From the NCBI GenBank assembly GCA_013400155.1, contig VXBM01000098.1:884299-948298 (forward strand): a DNA stretch of 64,000 nucleotides. The letters are read 5' to 3'. Position numbers and translations under genes: made by a program. This stretch comes from Helopsaltes ochotensis (Eukaryota > Chordata > Aves > Passeriformes > Locustellidae). Position 1 is the stretch's first letter. Every line of letters starts with the position of its first letter. Below the pieces are notes generated by a model, which saw only the letters and a list, made by a program, of their open reading frames with translations, was not told the origin of the DNA and made no database searches. Of the stretch, positions 62,833-64,000 are shown piece by piece.

Positions 62833-64000
62833 GTAAGACCTTCACTATTTTTTCTCCCCTATTTTCCATATTGTTTCTGTATGAAAACTTGCTTTGAAGG
62901 CACCTGAATTAAAGTTAAAATTTACCAAACATTAAAAAAAATTTAGACAGAATACAAAGGAGAAGTAATTGTCTAACATGGCCTGTATTACATCATAAAA
63001 AGAAAGACTTGATTTGTCAGGCAAATACTATAGCAGCAATCTGCAGCTGTAATGGGTTTAGGTAGTGCATGGTCTGAGATCATCAGAAAGCGAAACATCA
63101 CTGAGAAGAACAGAATAATAAATGAGCAAACAATTTTTGGCATTGCTTTGGAAAATGACAGGCAATTTAAAGTGTCTGGAGTGAAGCTCAGTTCTGTATG
63201 AGCTGTGTCCTGGGAACAAAAGGTTCACATCGTAAGGGCTTTGTTGCCCTTGGCTCTGCAGTACCTAAAATACCACTGAAAAACAAGACAAAGTCAGAGA
63301 GCTGCCTTCTGGATCTCTGCTGCCTTCTGGAGCTTTTCTTGGCTTTCCACACTAAATGACACTGCTGTGGCTGGAGCAGTGGTGCCTGTGCAGGCAGTGT
63401 TTTTCATAGGCATAAAATAGCATTTCTTCTAGACTGAAATGAATAACGTAGTGAGAAGACAGAAGTCCAAGGCTCATCCCTAACAAAAAGAAGCAGTAGC
63501 CATTTCTCCCTCAGAAGTGGTTTCCAGTGCAGCCCGCTTCCTTTGCTGCAGGGTTTTTGAGAAATACCAACATCATCAACAGCAACATGCTGTATTTACC
63601 CCTGTAATGGGCTTTCATGTAGCACAGGAGCAAGGTATACAGCAGCTGTAACACAGAGATTTAGAGCACAAGGTCTTATAATTGAATGTGACTGGTGCTC
63701 CTTCTCAGCGTACAGGTGATGTGCTTCTGTACTGCTGGAGTGAGAAGTAGCCCTGATGATGTCCCATTTAAAAAGTACTAAAGTAAGAACAGGATGCACC
63801 TCAAAATAATATTTTAAATACAGCATCCGTAACTCTTCCTCCCCCTCCCTTAGCTTCTTCTCAAACAAAAAAGAGGAAATAATGAAATCCTTAACTTAAA
63901 AATACATTAATATGATAATACCCTTCCTCTGTTTAAAAAAAAAAGGTATTTGAATATTACAGTTTTCCTGTGGCCCTTAAGGAGTCTGTTTCTCACGCTG
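62833..64000 (+). other. MACROD2: Intron after exon H (runs off the window)
   Basis: Begins with a consensus donor. No exon, repeat family or RNA was recognised to the end of the window. An A run lies near 63935-63944. Confidence 0.6.

Overview
This is vertebrate nuclear DNA, most likely from a bird and perhaps a songbird. It is AT-leaning and intron-dominated. It carries at least nine CR1 LINE 3' ends and one solo endogenous-retrovirus LTR of a type I associate with passerines. There is no bacterial gene organisation, and one short run of N (44727-44752) marks an assembly gap.

The only gene I can support is on the + strand: eight small exons (3747-62832) that I read as the 3' part of MACROD2, a mono-ADP-ribosylhydrolase. 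The catalytic macrodomain lies upstream of the window. These exons encode only the long, acidic, probably disordered C-terminal tail, about 193 residues including the stop-proximal exon. The identification rests on an unbroken frame through all eight exons, consensus splice sites, and similarity to the human MACROD2 tail as I remember it. Matching stretches are the NQED and IPL blocks of the exon at 29793-29885, the EIK..SQ..ME block of the exon at 29237-29311, and the EM.SQV...NDP block of the last exon.

Layout: 1-3746 intron; exon A 3747-3815; 12.0 kb intron; exon B 15844-15906; 3.4 kb intron; exon C 19265-19330; 9.2 kb intron with a CR1 and the solo LTR; a tight cluster of exons D (28566-28634), E (29237-29311) and F (29793-29885); a 27.7 kb intron; exon G 57589-57672; 5.1 kb intron with CR1 copies and a possible LTR/primer-binding-site relic; exon H 62764-62832 with the stop codon; then the start of the next intron or 3' UTR region.

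The gene architecture is the most interesting part. Every exon is a phase 1-1 cassette whose length is a multiple of three, so any subset can be skipped without breaking the frame. Five of the eight cassettes carry exactly one S/T-Q (ATM/ATR-type) site. Exon H has an in-frame stop only 7 nt before a strong splice donor. Exon F can read through for 30 more codons towards a poly(A) signal. A 34-nt microexon-like segment just upstream of exon G would be frame-shifting if included. The remainder is ordinary intronic sequence with repeats. I found no RNA gene, no CRISPR array and no convincing second protein gene, and I do not see an undescribed multi-gene system here.
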